Shown: piece by piece, positions 37,990-47,960 of the stretch
How positions within the stretch are numbered: position 1 is the stretch's first letter
Layout: the number at the start of each line of letters is the position of its first letter
DNA from: Anagrus nilaparvatae
Lineage: Eukaryota; Arthropoda; Insecta; Hymenoptera; Mymaridae
Length of the DNA: 64,000 nucleotides
NCBI GenBank assembly: GCA_022575985.1
Contig: JAKSXM010000007.1
Span: forward strand, 26,786,501 to 26,850,500
Direction of reading: 5' to 3'
Program-made: the position numbers and the translations under genes
Notes under the pieces: model-generated
The model's database searches: none
The model's input: the letters and a program-made list of their open reading frames with translations, nothing else
What the model was told of the DNA's origin: nothing

Positions 37990-39094
37990 CCTTTAGCCTG
38001 CACACCTCTTGAAAATCGCATAGTCTGCACATGGGGTCCGGCGGACCCCAGCTACTAAAATACATTTTATGGTTAAACTGTTCATTATATCTTAGCCAAA
38101 ATTTTTTTAGGAGTTGCTCATACCTCATAAAAAAAGGAAAAATTACTTTTGTTAGGAGTTTTTAAAAGAAAAATACTAAAAACATAAATTGAAGGGAAAA
38201 AAACGAGAAAATTGGTATTTTTTGAATAAATTAGCATAAAATCTGCAATTATATATATTTTTTTAAATATCCTATAAATTTCAATAAAGTTATTATAAAA
38301 CTTAAGGAAAAAAATACTAACTTATAGCTACCTTAAAAAAAAGGTATTTATTTAGGATAAAAACTGCATCATTTTGAGGGTTAAATTTCAAAAATAATTT
38401 TTAAAAGTAAAAGTTTTTTTTTTATTTTTTTTTGTAATTTTATTAAAAAAAAAAAGAAAATACATACATATAATTAAAAAATAATTTATTTTAATTAGAT
38501 GCAGCACATTTTAGACATTGTGATGAACGATGATCGTTACACATCGGACGTAAACAAGAAGAGCAACCTTGTTTGGTTTTCTTATCATGTTTCCTTGGGC
38601 AAAGTGCGCACCTTACTTTATTTTCATAGATTTGCAGTTCTTGATACGTATCATCTGAAGATGATACGTCAAGACCTAAAATAGCTTGAATTCCGTATTT
38701 TAGATCACGTTTTAAAGAAGGTATCTTATAGCGCTCTGCCAAAAAATCTTGAATAAAAACAAAAAAAATATATAAAACCCCTTAAATACATGATGATTTA
38801 GATATTTGATATTATACGTACCTTTTAACAATTATTTTTAGTAACTTTTATTCAATAAAAAAATATATCAAAAACAGCGTATCCTGCACACGGGGCCTTA
38901 TGGACCCCACGCTTTATAATGGTCAAATTCACTTGAGTACCCGGCTCAAACAATCGAGTTTAAAGTTAAACGAAGTTTTGTATCATAAAAATACATGTTT
39001 AAACTCTTGAAAGATGACAGCACAGGTCTCTTATTACGCGCTAAATATTTAAAATATCAATGCGAATATTGCCTGGGGTCCGTTGGACCATTTT
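37990..39094 (-). mobile_element. Decayed piggyBac-like transposon
   Basis: TTAA at 37986-37989 is followed by CCTTTAGCCTGCACACCTC, a good piggyBac-type terminus, then the subterminal palindrome GGGGTCCGGCGGACCCC. On the right, CTGCACACGGGGCC plus GGACCCCAC (about 38890) and GGGGTCCGTTGGACC (about 39075) are subterminal relatives. A TTAA occurs at 39095-39098, but the right terminal repeat itself is eroded. Of the transposase only the C-terminal exon or fragment remains (38491-38757, minus strand), so the element cannot move itself. The copy at 20.1 kb shares its left end. Confidence 0.75.
38491..38757 (-). pseudogene. piggyBac-type transposase, C-terminal fragment
   Basis: The reading frame ends at the TAA at 38491-38493 and gives AERYKIPSLKRDL near its start and CALCPRKHDKKTK, GCSSCLRP, MCNDH and CLKC at its end. 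This Cys/His pattern is the cysteine-rich zinc-binding domain that closes piggyBac-family (PGBD) transposases and contacts the terminal DNA. The catalytic DDD/DDE core that would precede it is absent upstream; the frame runs into poly-T/A at about 38757, preceded by an acceptor-like TTTTTATTCAAG. It is therefore either a last exon whose partners were deleted or a remnant of a truncated gene. The methionine at 38742 is internal, not a true start. The domain itself has no stops or frameshifts, suggesting fairly recent loss. Confidence 0.85.
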
Positions 39095-39098
39095 TTAA

Positions 39099-41981
39099 TT
39101 TTTTTTCTCTGGTTGTAAATATAATTTTTAGGCACCAAATTTAATGATAAAAAACCCGCTTACATTTTAAAAATAATTTTTTTCTAAAATTTTATACAGT
39201 TTAAATCAAACTATACTTGTCCCTACATGAGTATTTTAGGTTTAAAATTTAAGCTCCTTTACTTTTCAGTAAATTTGTCAGAGATTGAATTTCTGGAGTA
39301 ATTGTCAATTTTGTTTTAATGAATAATAAAAATATAATAGCTTCAAAAATGTTATGCAAGTTTTGGTAAAATTTTAATATTTTCATTGTAATTATAATTT
39401 GTTACTCGATTTGTTACCTAAAAAAAATTTTTTTTTTTATGGTACACTAAAAATCAAAAATTTTTTTTTCGGAAAATTCAAAAAATACCAAAAAATATTT
39501 CAAAAATCAGGAAATTTTCTATTTTTAACAAAAATTTGAATAATTTTACACCTATATATTTGGAAATTTTTCGTTGCAGCTTATAACCACCATTCTGATC
39601 CAAGTTGTCAGTATCAGTCCAGCGAGCAGTACTGTTTTAATTCAGAAAGTCTCATATAATAAAAAAATAAAAACAAAAAGCAGAAAAAGAAAATAATCCT
39701 TATAAGATATCTCAAAGATACATCACCAAAGATACGAAATCTTATATTTTAAAGAAATATATATCTTGTCGTTATATGTGCTTTAATCGCTTAAGTGTTT
39801 TTCCATCGACAAAAAAAGCGTCATCGAAAAAAAAAATTGTTAATAATTTAATTATATACATTATAAAACGAACGGTTTTTAAAAAATATTATATTTTCTA
39901 CAGTTTATAAAAAAGGATTGTAAAAGTACGTACACGTGTAAAAAAATAAAAAAAAAAAAAAGATTTTTCCCTTTTATCAAAGTATACATCACTGTATCGA
40001 AAAACGCGTATCGAATCGATATTAAATGCTTAAAGGCATATATTTCGACGCATATTCTACATTATAACAAGAGCCAAGTATTATCGAATTATCGTTACGA
40101 TCCGATATAAGTATTTGTGCTAAATATATTCGTCGATTGAAAAAAAAAAATATTTTTTTTTTATAATGCACACACCTTTAATGCAATTCATCATATATAT
40201 ATATACCATGTTGCGAAAAAAAAGTCATTTATATAAATGTATAATATATTTAGTGTTGGTATTTATTAGAATTCATTATCAATTCTTTTGTAGGTGCAGT
40301 CCGGTTTTCAGGACCCAAAAAGTGTCGTTTCTTTTTTTTGTGCTTTAAATTCAAGTTCTTTACCTTTTATAAAAAAGAAAGACAAAAAATATAAAAGAAT
40401 GAAGAAAGTGTGGGTGAATAAGAGATATAACATAGAGGGTCAAATGAGTTCAAGATTATATTATTCTAGATGGGGACCACAGACTAAGTCTATAATATAC
40501 ACCACCAAAGTTGTTCTTCGTATTTGACTGTGAAAACGATCGTTCTCAACTTATATGCACGTTTAAGACAACCTTTTTTCTTCCGGATGGATAAAAAAAT
40601 ATGCAATTTTTTTCTCTTTTTTTTCATATATTATAATAAAAGACCACCCTATTTTTATAAAGATACTTTTCTTTGTTTACGTATTGAAAAGAAAAGAGAA
40701 AATTTTTTAAACACAAAAGTTGTATACTTTATTTTAATAAAAATAAAATTGAAAAGATATAGATTGATATTACCTTGTAATAATCTTAACATTATTTATT
40801 AAATTTGCGAAGGACGTTCCCAGAGAGTTTTTTTTTATTTCATCATTTTGATCTCGGACACATGTTTCATATAAGTTGGTCATAATTGAGAATATTATAA
40901 CAGGTGCAGCACCTGCCTCCAGAAGCAAGCAGGTGTATTTCCTCATGTAAAATTTCTCTCTTTTTTCTTTTTTAAAAAGCTGCTGGTCACATACCTTTCA
41001 TATATATTGCACATTTTATATAGATATATGCTAATTGGGTTAAAGATACCGTCTCTTCTTTCATATAAAACCAAAGATGGATTTTAACAAGACGCTCTTA
41101 AGGGAAGAAGCTGCACTTTTTTATTTCAATCCTTTTTTTCTTGGATTATTTTTTTTTCTTTTTACCAATCCTTTTCGTATAAATCAAGATTTTTTTTTTT
41201 TTTATTGATTTTTTGAGATTTGAATTCAATAATTTTTTGTTTTATGTTTTATTTATAATGACCAGTTTTTTTTTAACACTAAGTTTTTTTTTCAAATTAA
41301 AATACACCATAAAACATTTATTTTTTTTTCACTTATAGTAATTCTGTTATTTTTTTTTACTTTAATTAAATTTTAATGATTTAAAAGTTATTTGAAAATA
41401 TAGTTGTTACTTTTTTTTAGTTCTGTTGAATTAATTGTTTTTTTTTTAGAGAGTGAAAATATAAGATTGAATAAAAAAGAAGTAGTACTTAAAATGGAAT
41501 GTTGTTGTATAATCTTGGTAATCATTAACTGTACAGGTCTTTGTATAGATTTAAGTATTAGTTTTGGATGAAAAGAAAAAAAATAGTTTCATAACCTTTT
41601 GATTCGTACCTATCAATATTCATCTAAATGAAGGTTTGTTATAAGATTTCTACTTTTTTTTTTATTTTTATGCAGTATAGGAAGTTTGTAAAAAAAAAAT
41701 GTTTATTGAATAACTTGTTGAACTGATATATAGTTTTTACATTTCTTATGAGAAAATGAGATAGGATTTCTCACGCAAATTATAAGCATTTGTTTATTTT
41801 GAATTATTATTTTTATTTGTAGTATTCAAATAAAGAAAATATTATTAGTTAAAAATGAAATTAAAAATTCTTGATTTTTTAAGCTATTTTTGAACAGTTT
41901 TTACAAATTATATATTACATTATAGCATTTTGATTAAATTTTCGAACAACGCAGTCAAACTGTGTAAGTTATAGTTTTATA
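39099..41981. other. AT-rich stretch, no confirmed gene
   Basis: No gene that can be defended. 40166-40802 carries three overlapping frames of 60-92 codons in three different phases, which argues for chance rather than coding, although an acceptor-like TTCTTTTGTAG precedes the middle one. A palindromic E-box pair at 40901 is listed separately. 41100-41450 is T-run rich. Confidence 0.45.
40901..40935. promoter_or_regulatory. Palindromic E-box cluster
   Basis: CAGGTGCAGCACCTG at 40901-40915 is a perfect 7-bp-arm palindrome made of two CAGGTG E-boxes head to head. A third, GCAGGTGT, lies at about 40929-40936. CAGGTG is the preferred site of Snail-type zinc fingers and of several bHLH dimers, and GCAGGTGT matches the proneural bHLH consensus. 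Whether it is used is unknown. Confidence 0.3.
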
Positions 41982-41989
41982 ATGTTTAA

Positions 41990-42284
41990 CATGGACGCTA
42001 GATGAAAGGACCCCAAGCATAATATGATTTCAGGTTATAAATTGAGGAAAATTTGAAAATAATATTATAAATTATATTTTTGCCTTAGATAAAAAATTTT
42101 TAGTGCATGTAGTTTGAAATTAAATTTTTTACGATTATTTAATTAAATAATGCCTATATTACTTACTCAGGCTAAATAATTGAGCCAGACCCAATTTTCC
42201 AGACCCTATTTTACATGTATAAGAATTTGATTTAGCCTCACTTAAATAACACGGTACTTGGGGTCCTTTCATCTAGCGTCCATG
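41990..42284. mobile_element. 295-bp MITE with perfect 8-bp target duplication
   Basis: The 28-bp terminal inverted repeats begin CATGGACGCTAGATGAAAGG and are identical at both ends. They are flanked exactly by ATGTTTAA (41982-41989 and 42285-42292). The 8-bp duplication is the hallmark of hAT and P superfamily transposases; the CA start is compatible with either. The interior has no coding content. Perfect ends and duplication suggest a recent insertion. Confidence 0.9.
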
Positions 42285-42292
42285 ATGTTTAA

Positions 42293-42888
42293 CATCGTAT
42301 TTTGTCTATTCCATAACAAATAAACTATTTGTTTTTCTCGCAAACGAATTGACTTTATGAGGTTATATATAAATCTAAGAACGCATAATTTATTTGCTTA
42401 AAATTTGAATAATATATCTTCGTAAATATTTATATATAATTTTTTTTATTGAATTGGAAATATGAAGTAGTTTGATTTTAATTCAACACTATCTAATAAT
42501 AAAATAAATTATCTAAAAATTTATTATCTAAAATCAATCTATATTGATTTTAGAATCAGCAAAAATATTAAGCTGGTAGAGAATATTCGACTTCTTTTCT
42601 TTGACTTTTGAAGATAGTGTGCGTGAATAAAAAATATGTTTTGTTTACGATTGCACGTTACTACGATTTGATGCATTTTAGACATTTTAGATCCAGTCAG
42701 TATAGTGCATTTTAAAATTTTGGTATTAGTTTTTGAAAACACCGATTAGAGTGTAAATTTAAAAATTACACTTTATAAGTAGTAAATATAAAGCTCCACT
42801 TTTTAGATTTAAAATTTACTAGTTATAAAGTGTGAAGGTGTAATTTTTTAGTTGAATTTATACTTTTCGATTTAGAGATCGTATTGTT
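42293..42888. other. AT-rich stretch, no gene seen
   Basis: Contains small hairpins such as GTGTAAATTTAAAAATTACAC near 42751. No gene supported. Confidence 0.5.
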
Positions 42889-43187
42889 GTAGAAGGTGCC
42901 TAATGATACACCCATATATTGTCCGGAGAATACTTCGCGAAACACGGTTCATGAAATGCGATTCTTACTGGCTGAAACACATGAAATCCACCGGCGCTTT
43001 AGTTTCCCAAACCGGGATTCCTTTTTCAGATGTATCTTCTATTTGGAACGCCTAGGGGCAGGGTACAGAGCCCTCCTCAAATTTTAAGTAGCCCTCACGT
43101 ACTCTTCTAACTTGGGCCAATTTTAGGCACTCTACAGCATCTTTAGAACCACTTCCTTTGGCCTTCGAAGAATAAACTATTGTTTAA
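42889..43187 (-). pseudogene. Possible coding relic of unknown family
   Basis: On the minus strand one frame runs for about 99 codons with only two stops, in a patch much less AT-rich than its surroundings. Readable stretches include KDAVECLKLAQVRRVREGYL, KGIPVWETKAPVDFMCF and ILRTIYGCIIRHLL. One stop falls in CCCCTAG, preceded by a pyrimidine-leaning run like a splice acceptor; the second falls in CCAGTAAGAAT, a good splice-donor match. The block between them could therefore be an exon of about 80 bp (43048 down to about 42968). I do not recognise the protein. A plus-strand frame of 63 codons covers the same DNA but is less convincing. It may be a decayed transposon ORF, a gene relic, or a real exon of a split gene. 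Confidence 0.3.
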
Positions 43188-43439
43188 TCTATATTTTAAA
43201 TTATTGTTTCAAAAATAATTTGACACTCACCAATACAACGTAATCTATAAAAAATTTGAAATAAATATTGACAGGATCCTACTAGTTAAAGTGAAGTAAA
43301 TTTGCTTAAAACTGGCTTTATTTTAATTGTATTTAAAAATAAGCTTTTTCCTCAAATACTTCTTTAAATGTTTATCTTGTCTGCAATCAAAGACTTCTTC
43401 TCCTGTCACTATTCAAAGGAAATTATACTTCAAAGCAAC
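43188..43439. other. AT-rich gap
   Basis: Nothing recognised. Confidence 0.5.
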
Positions 43440-43710
43440 GTATATAAAACTGGTTTATGTGTTAACGCAAATAAGAAGCATGGAACATGTTCACTTATAA
43501 CAGTTTTAACTTGCAATCCCTAATTATTATAAATCCTAGAACCAAAATTTGTATAAGTCCCTAAATCGGAATTATTCTAAGTCCCAAAATTAAAAATAAT
43601 CTAAGTCCATTTGACCCTACCCCTTGAATTTGGGGCCTTTTTCAAGTACCCCTCTCTACGAGCATGCTTCATGTTAATAGTTTATACCCCATTCAGAGGA
43701 TTGATATGGA
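43440..43710 (+). repeat. 'AAGTCC' short repeat
   Basis: Same order of blocks as 24538-24830: CTGGTTTATGTG, AACATGTTCACTTATAACAG, repeated AAGTCCCTAAATCGGAATTATTCT-type units of about 24 bp, a TTGACCCTACCCC tract and GCATGCTTCATGTTAATAG. No coding capacity. Confidence 0.7.
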
Positions 43711-45789
43711 TTTATATTTTAAATATTATTTTTTAATAAAAGCATCTTTCAGATTCACGTTTTTAAATAAAGTTATGACATAACTTGTTATAATAAAATT
43801 TTGGGATCTAAAAAATATTTTTTTAAATTTTTTCTAAAAGCAATTTTTATACTTCCTAATTTATTTTAAAAATATAAGCATTTATTCAAATTGTAAAAAT
43901 TTAAAGTTACTTCAGAGATATTTGAAATTAAAAGTCAGAAATTATATGATAAACAAGTTTTGCATACATAATTCTTATAAATATTAGCAAAGTAAAATGT
44001 CCTTACACCAGTATAATTTCTTTTAGCCTATTTGCAACATTTCACTTAGCTATTCTCAACTAATATCCGTCTAGCCCTTTCATTAGATTATAAATATATG
44101 TATTTTGCATATATAAAATATTTAAAAGAAATCTGCGGGAGGTGTCAGAGTTAAAAATATGTTACACAGAGTTGATATATATTATAATATGCATTACTTT
44201 CTACAGTACCTCTAATCTTTATGTTTGCAATTTTTACATATTATATTATTTGTAACGGCATTATACATTTATATTTTAAATATATTTAAGAATTATTATA
44301 CACATTATTATCAAGAATTTATTTCTTAAGAATTCTAAACATATTTATAAGTGTTTGTTAATCTGGATTTACCTAATATATGGTTCCAGAAATTTTCATT
44401 AATATTTTATGAGCAGTATTTACAGTTGATTTTATACTTAAGTGACTTTTATTACAAAATTGTGTAGTAAGTAAACTTAGTATCTTGGAAGATTATGTGG
44501 TTGAAGACAATTTTATTCGAATGGATTAAGTACAGAAATAAAAATGCTTAAAATTGAGCAAATTTAAAATTTCATAATAAACGACTTCAGTAATTAAACA
44601 TTTTTATCAATACAAAAATCTTAAAATCACATTATAATTTAACATAAACATTATTCTGTGACAGCAATCCAATACATTGCAAATCAATTACAAAAAAAAT
44701 TTCTTATTACAAAAAGACTTTTTTTTTTTTAATTTCGTCAATTCTACCATACGGTAGAGCTGCTTAGCAAACATGTTAAAAATTCCATACAAAAACTACC
44801 GCAAACACATACAAATAAATCGCTGTAAATACAAAATAATCTGAATCTAATAATTAAGTGTTTTACAATATACACAATATTATTTAACAAGTAGAAAAAG
44901 TCAATTACAATTTTTTTTCTATCATAAAACAATTTATAAATAAAAATAAAAAAAAAAATCTTAAATTGCTCTATATATAATTACAACAGCTACACTTGTA
45001 ATATATCAAAACAAGAGATCTTTATATAAAAATGAAGTGTAGTTTTAAAGTAAAAAAATAGGACGTGACTAGGTTACATATAGGTGACATAGTATTTTAC
45101 CAGTATTTATCAGGTATTTATAAATTTAATAGTCTATGTGTGTGTGTTTATAATATATATCACATTATAGTATATAACATAATTGGTGTTTTATTGAATC
45201 ACGATCTGCTCATTATTGTTTTTTTTTTTAACTATTTTTTGTTATTTATAAGATATAAATAGATAAATTATTTTATATAAGTCTTATTAACTACTATGAT
45301 TTATTAAAAGGTTTTTCATTTTTCTATTTATTTATATAAAACACTTGTTCTTTAGTTATTCACACTTTTAATAATTTTTATAATTTTTATTATAGGTATC
45401 ATATTACATATATATATATATATAATATAAATTTTTTAATTTATTATTTATCTTAAATAATTTATCATTTTTATAACTGTTGTATTTTTTTTAATGTTTA
45501 ATATGATCTAAAACAGTTTATCCTGATCAAAAAAACATAATACCTGATTTGGTTTCATATTATTTGTTTTTTTGTATATGTTACAGACTAAGTCTAAAAT
45601 ATCAGGTAGATTCAAATATTTATTAGATATGGAATACTTTTACCATTGTAAAATATGGTTTAGTTAGTTTTATCTAACTCGGTATGCATGGTACGGTAGA
45701 TTTTAACAATACTATTTATTGTAGTACAAGCAAATATAGAATAAATTAATCAATTCCTAAAACATAGATATTTTTTTGCAAAGCAAGTT
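43711..45789. other. AT-rich stretch, no gene seen
   Basis: No supported gene or transposon end; (TA)n runs occur near 45405-45425. Confidence 0.55.
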
Positions 45790-46545
45790 TCTTAAAGTTT
45801 TTTAAACATAATGGGGGAAGGGAGTGGCGCTGTCCCCAAAATTTTGGTGCCTAGTGGTTAAACAAATTTCTTACAACTTACAACAAGGGGGGGTGTATTT
45901 TCACTGGCCAACATGAGATTTGCTCTACTATTTATTTTTTGGGTCCCTAATCACGATAATTGGGATCTTATCTGGGAGATATTTTCGGAACACCCTTAGA
46001 TTTGCAAAAACTGCCTCCAAAAACAGCTATTTTTAATATATTAACAAACTGAGTTTCTAGGTTTAGCCAAGAATTGGTGTCAAAAGAAGATTTTTTGGGT
46101 CGCTGATCAAGAATTTCAGGTAATTTTTTATGAATAATCAATATTTCACCCTTAAATTAGCAAAAACAATCCCTAAAAGAAGTACATTTGCAATTTTTGC
46201 ACTTTAAACGACCATATTAAATCCATAAGGGTTTTTTGGGTCGCTAATCAAGAATTTCGACTTCTTTTTCATAAACAATCAATATTTCACCTTAAAATAG
46301 CTGAAACTATCCTTAAAAGGGGTGTTTTTGTTATTTTTGCACTTTGAGAGTCCAGAAAATACCAATTTTAAGAGTGAAGTATTGAATATTTATGAAAATG
46401 GAGACTAAATTCTTGATTTGCGACCCAAAAACCTATATGGGCATATCCTGAATGCTAAAAGTACGAAAATAGCAAAAACACTCCCTTTTTTGGGGGTAGT
46501 TTTAGCCAATTTAGGGATGAAATTTTAGTTATTTATGAAAAAGAA

Positions 46546-47276
46546 TAGTGCATCACGATATACGATATTAATATCGATATCGTATCGAAATCCGATACGA
46601 TATCGATACGATATCGATACGAGACTTTGCTAAATTTATCGATAACGATACGATATTATGTTTTAGCAATATCGCCGATATTCTCGTATCGCCGATATTC
46701 AAAGCCGAGAATATCGGAAATTATCGATATCGCTTTTTTGTGAATTTATTAATTTATTTATTTAACTAGCTATACATATTATTTGAAAAAATATAAGTAT
46801 GCGTATTATATCAAGTATTATACCCTTATACCGGTTTTCTATTGTTTAAAAATATTTTTAGGCACGATCACCCTATGTATGCAATACATAGATGAAATTG
46901 TGCCTTATAAGTTTGTCATGTCAAAAAACGGAAGTCTTTAAATTGTCCAATTATAATACTTGGTTTTCATATAAATTAAATAGAAAGAACCCTTATATAT
47001 ATATTTTGGCGCATTATATTTTTGTATGTTTAAAAAAAAAAAAATAACAAAAGACGGTCGGTCACATTATTTTTTAATTAAAAAAAATTGCTTTTTATTT
47101 TGTATGTCGATATTTTATCGAATATCGAGACGATATCGATACGATACGATATCGATACGATATCATGTTCTGAAAAATATCGTCGATATCGATACGATAC
47201 GATATTTATAGTAGTTCTGTCGAGACGATATCGATAATTTTAAAATATCGATATCGTATCGTATCGTGATGCACTA
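46546..47276. mobile_element. hAT-like MITE with 8-bp target duplication
   Basis: The ends are TAGTGCATCACGATA and its exact inverse, flanked by AAAAAGAA at 46538-46545 and 47277-47284. The sister units of the host fold-back show the empty site (ATGAAAAAGAAGTC), confirming the duplication. Both subterminal regions are filled with short GATATCGATACGATA-type direct and inverted repeats, typical of transposase-binding arrays in hAT elements. The centre is AT-rich with no transposase. Confidence 0.88.
46861..46904. other. 44-nt stem-loop inside the hAT-like MITE
   Basis: GGCACGAT...ATTGTGCC forms an outer stem and CTATGTAT...ATACATAG an inner stem. The right half, CAATACATAGATGAAAT, recurs outside the element at 26845-26868. 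Function unknown. Confidence 0.4.
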
Positions 47277-47960
47277 AAAAAGAAGTCAAAAGTCTTGATC
47301 AGTGACCCAAAAAACCTGTATGGTGAAAATCTGAGCGCTCAAAGAGCGAATATGTAAAAAAAACCCTTTTGCGGTAGTTTTTGTAAACTTAAGGGTGAAG
47401 CATCAATTTCTCTGTCAAATGACCCCGATTCAACGATCCAAAAAACCTATAGTAGAGCAAATCTGGTGTTTGTCAGTAATAATGCAACCAAACCCGTATT
47501 TTGACTGGAGTACCACCCCTGTCCACCTTTTAAGGGTTGTAAATAGGGCCAAAATGAAAGAGACCTCAATGTATACGAAGTTTACTTAAATTTACATAAA
47601 AAATATTATTTTCAAACATTTTTCAATAAAATTGGATACTTTTTTCATTGATTTTTCCAAACATTTCCTAATAATGCCTAATCTACCCCTTTCACCTTTT
47701 TTAGGGTATATTTAAGGGTTGTAGGTAAAAACTAATGTCAGATTCTAAAAGAGCATGAAATTTTACTATACGGATGAACTTTTGAGCCACTTATCTATAT
47801 AAGGGAATATACTTATTTTTGCTCACTACAAAAATTCTCCGCCCTGGCGTTAATGAGTTAAACATTAATTGTTTGAATGAAAAATATAAGAATGCGCATT
47901 TCATATTTTATATAAACTACAAAACCGATGAAATAGAATCTCCAAATTTTTTTAATGCAA

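Larger units (their letters stand above)
45880..47530. repeat. Tandem-arm fold-back element, 'GGGTCGCTGA' family
   Basis: The left arm has three units with cores TTTTTTGGGTCCCTAATCA (about 45938), TTTTTTGGGTCGCTGATCAA (about 46092) and TTTTTTGGGTCGCTAATCAA (about 46231), spaced about 140-150 bp. The right arm carries the inverse cores near 46418, 47300 and 47433; after removing the 739 bp added by the hAT-like insertion the spacing is similar. Outermost blocks also pair: TTTGCTCTACTATTTATTTT on the left and its inverse, with GTAGAGCAAATC, on the right. No coding content. Confidence 0.75.

Noticed and set aside
40166..40802. Three consecutive plus-strand frames of 60-92 codons
   Set aside because: Each is in a different phase and they overlap; no domain. 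Only a splice-acceptor-like TTCTTTTGTAG before the second frame argues for coding.
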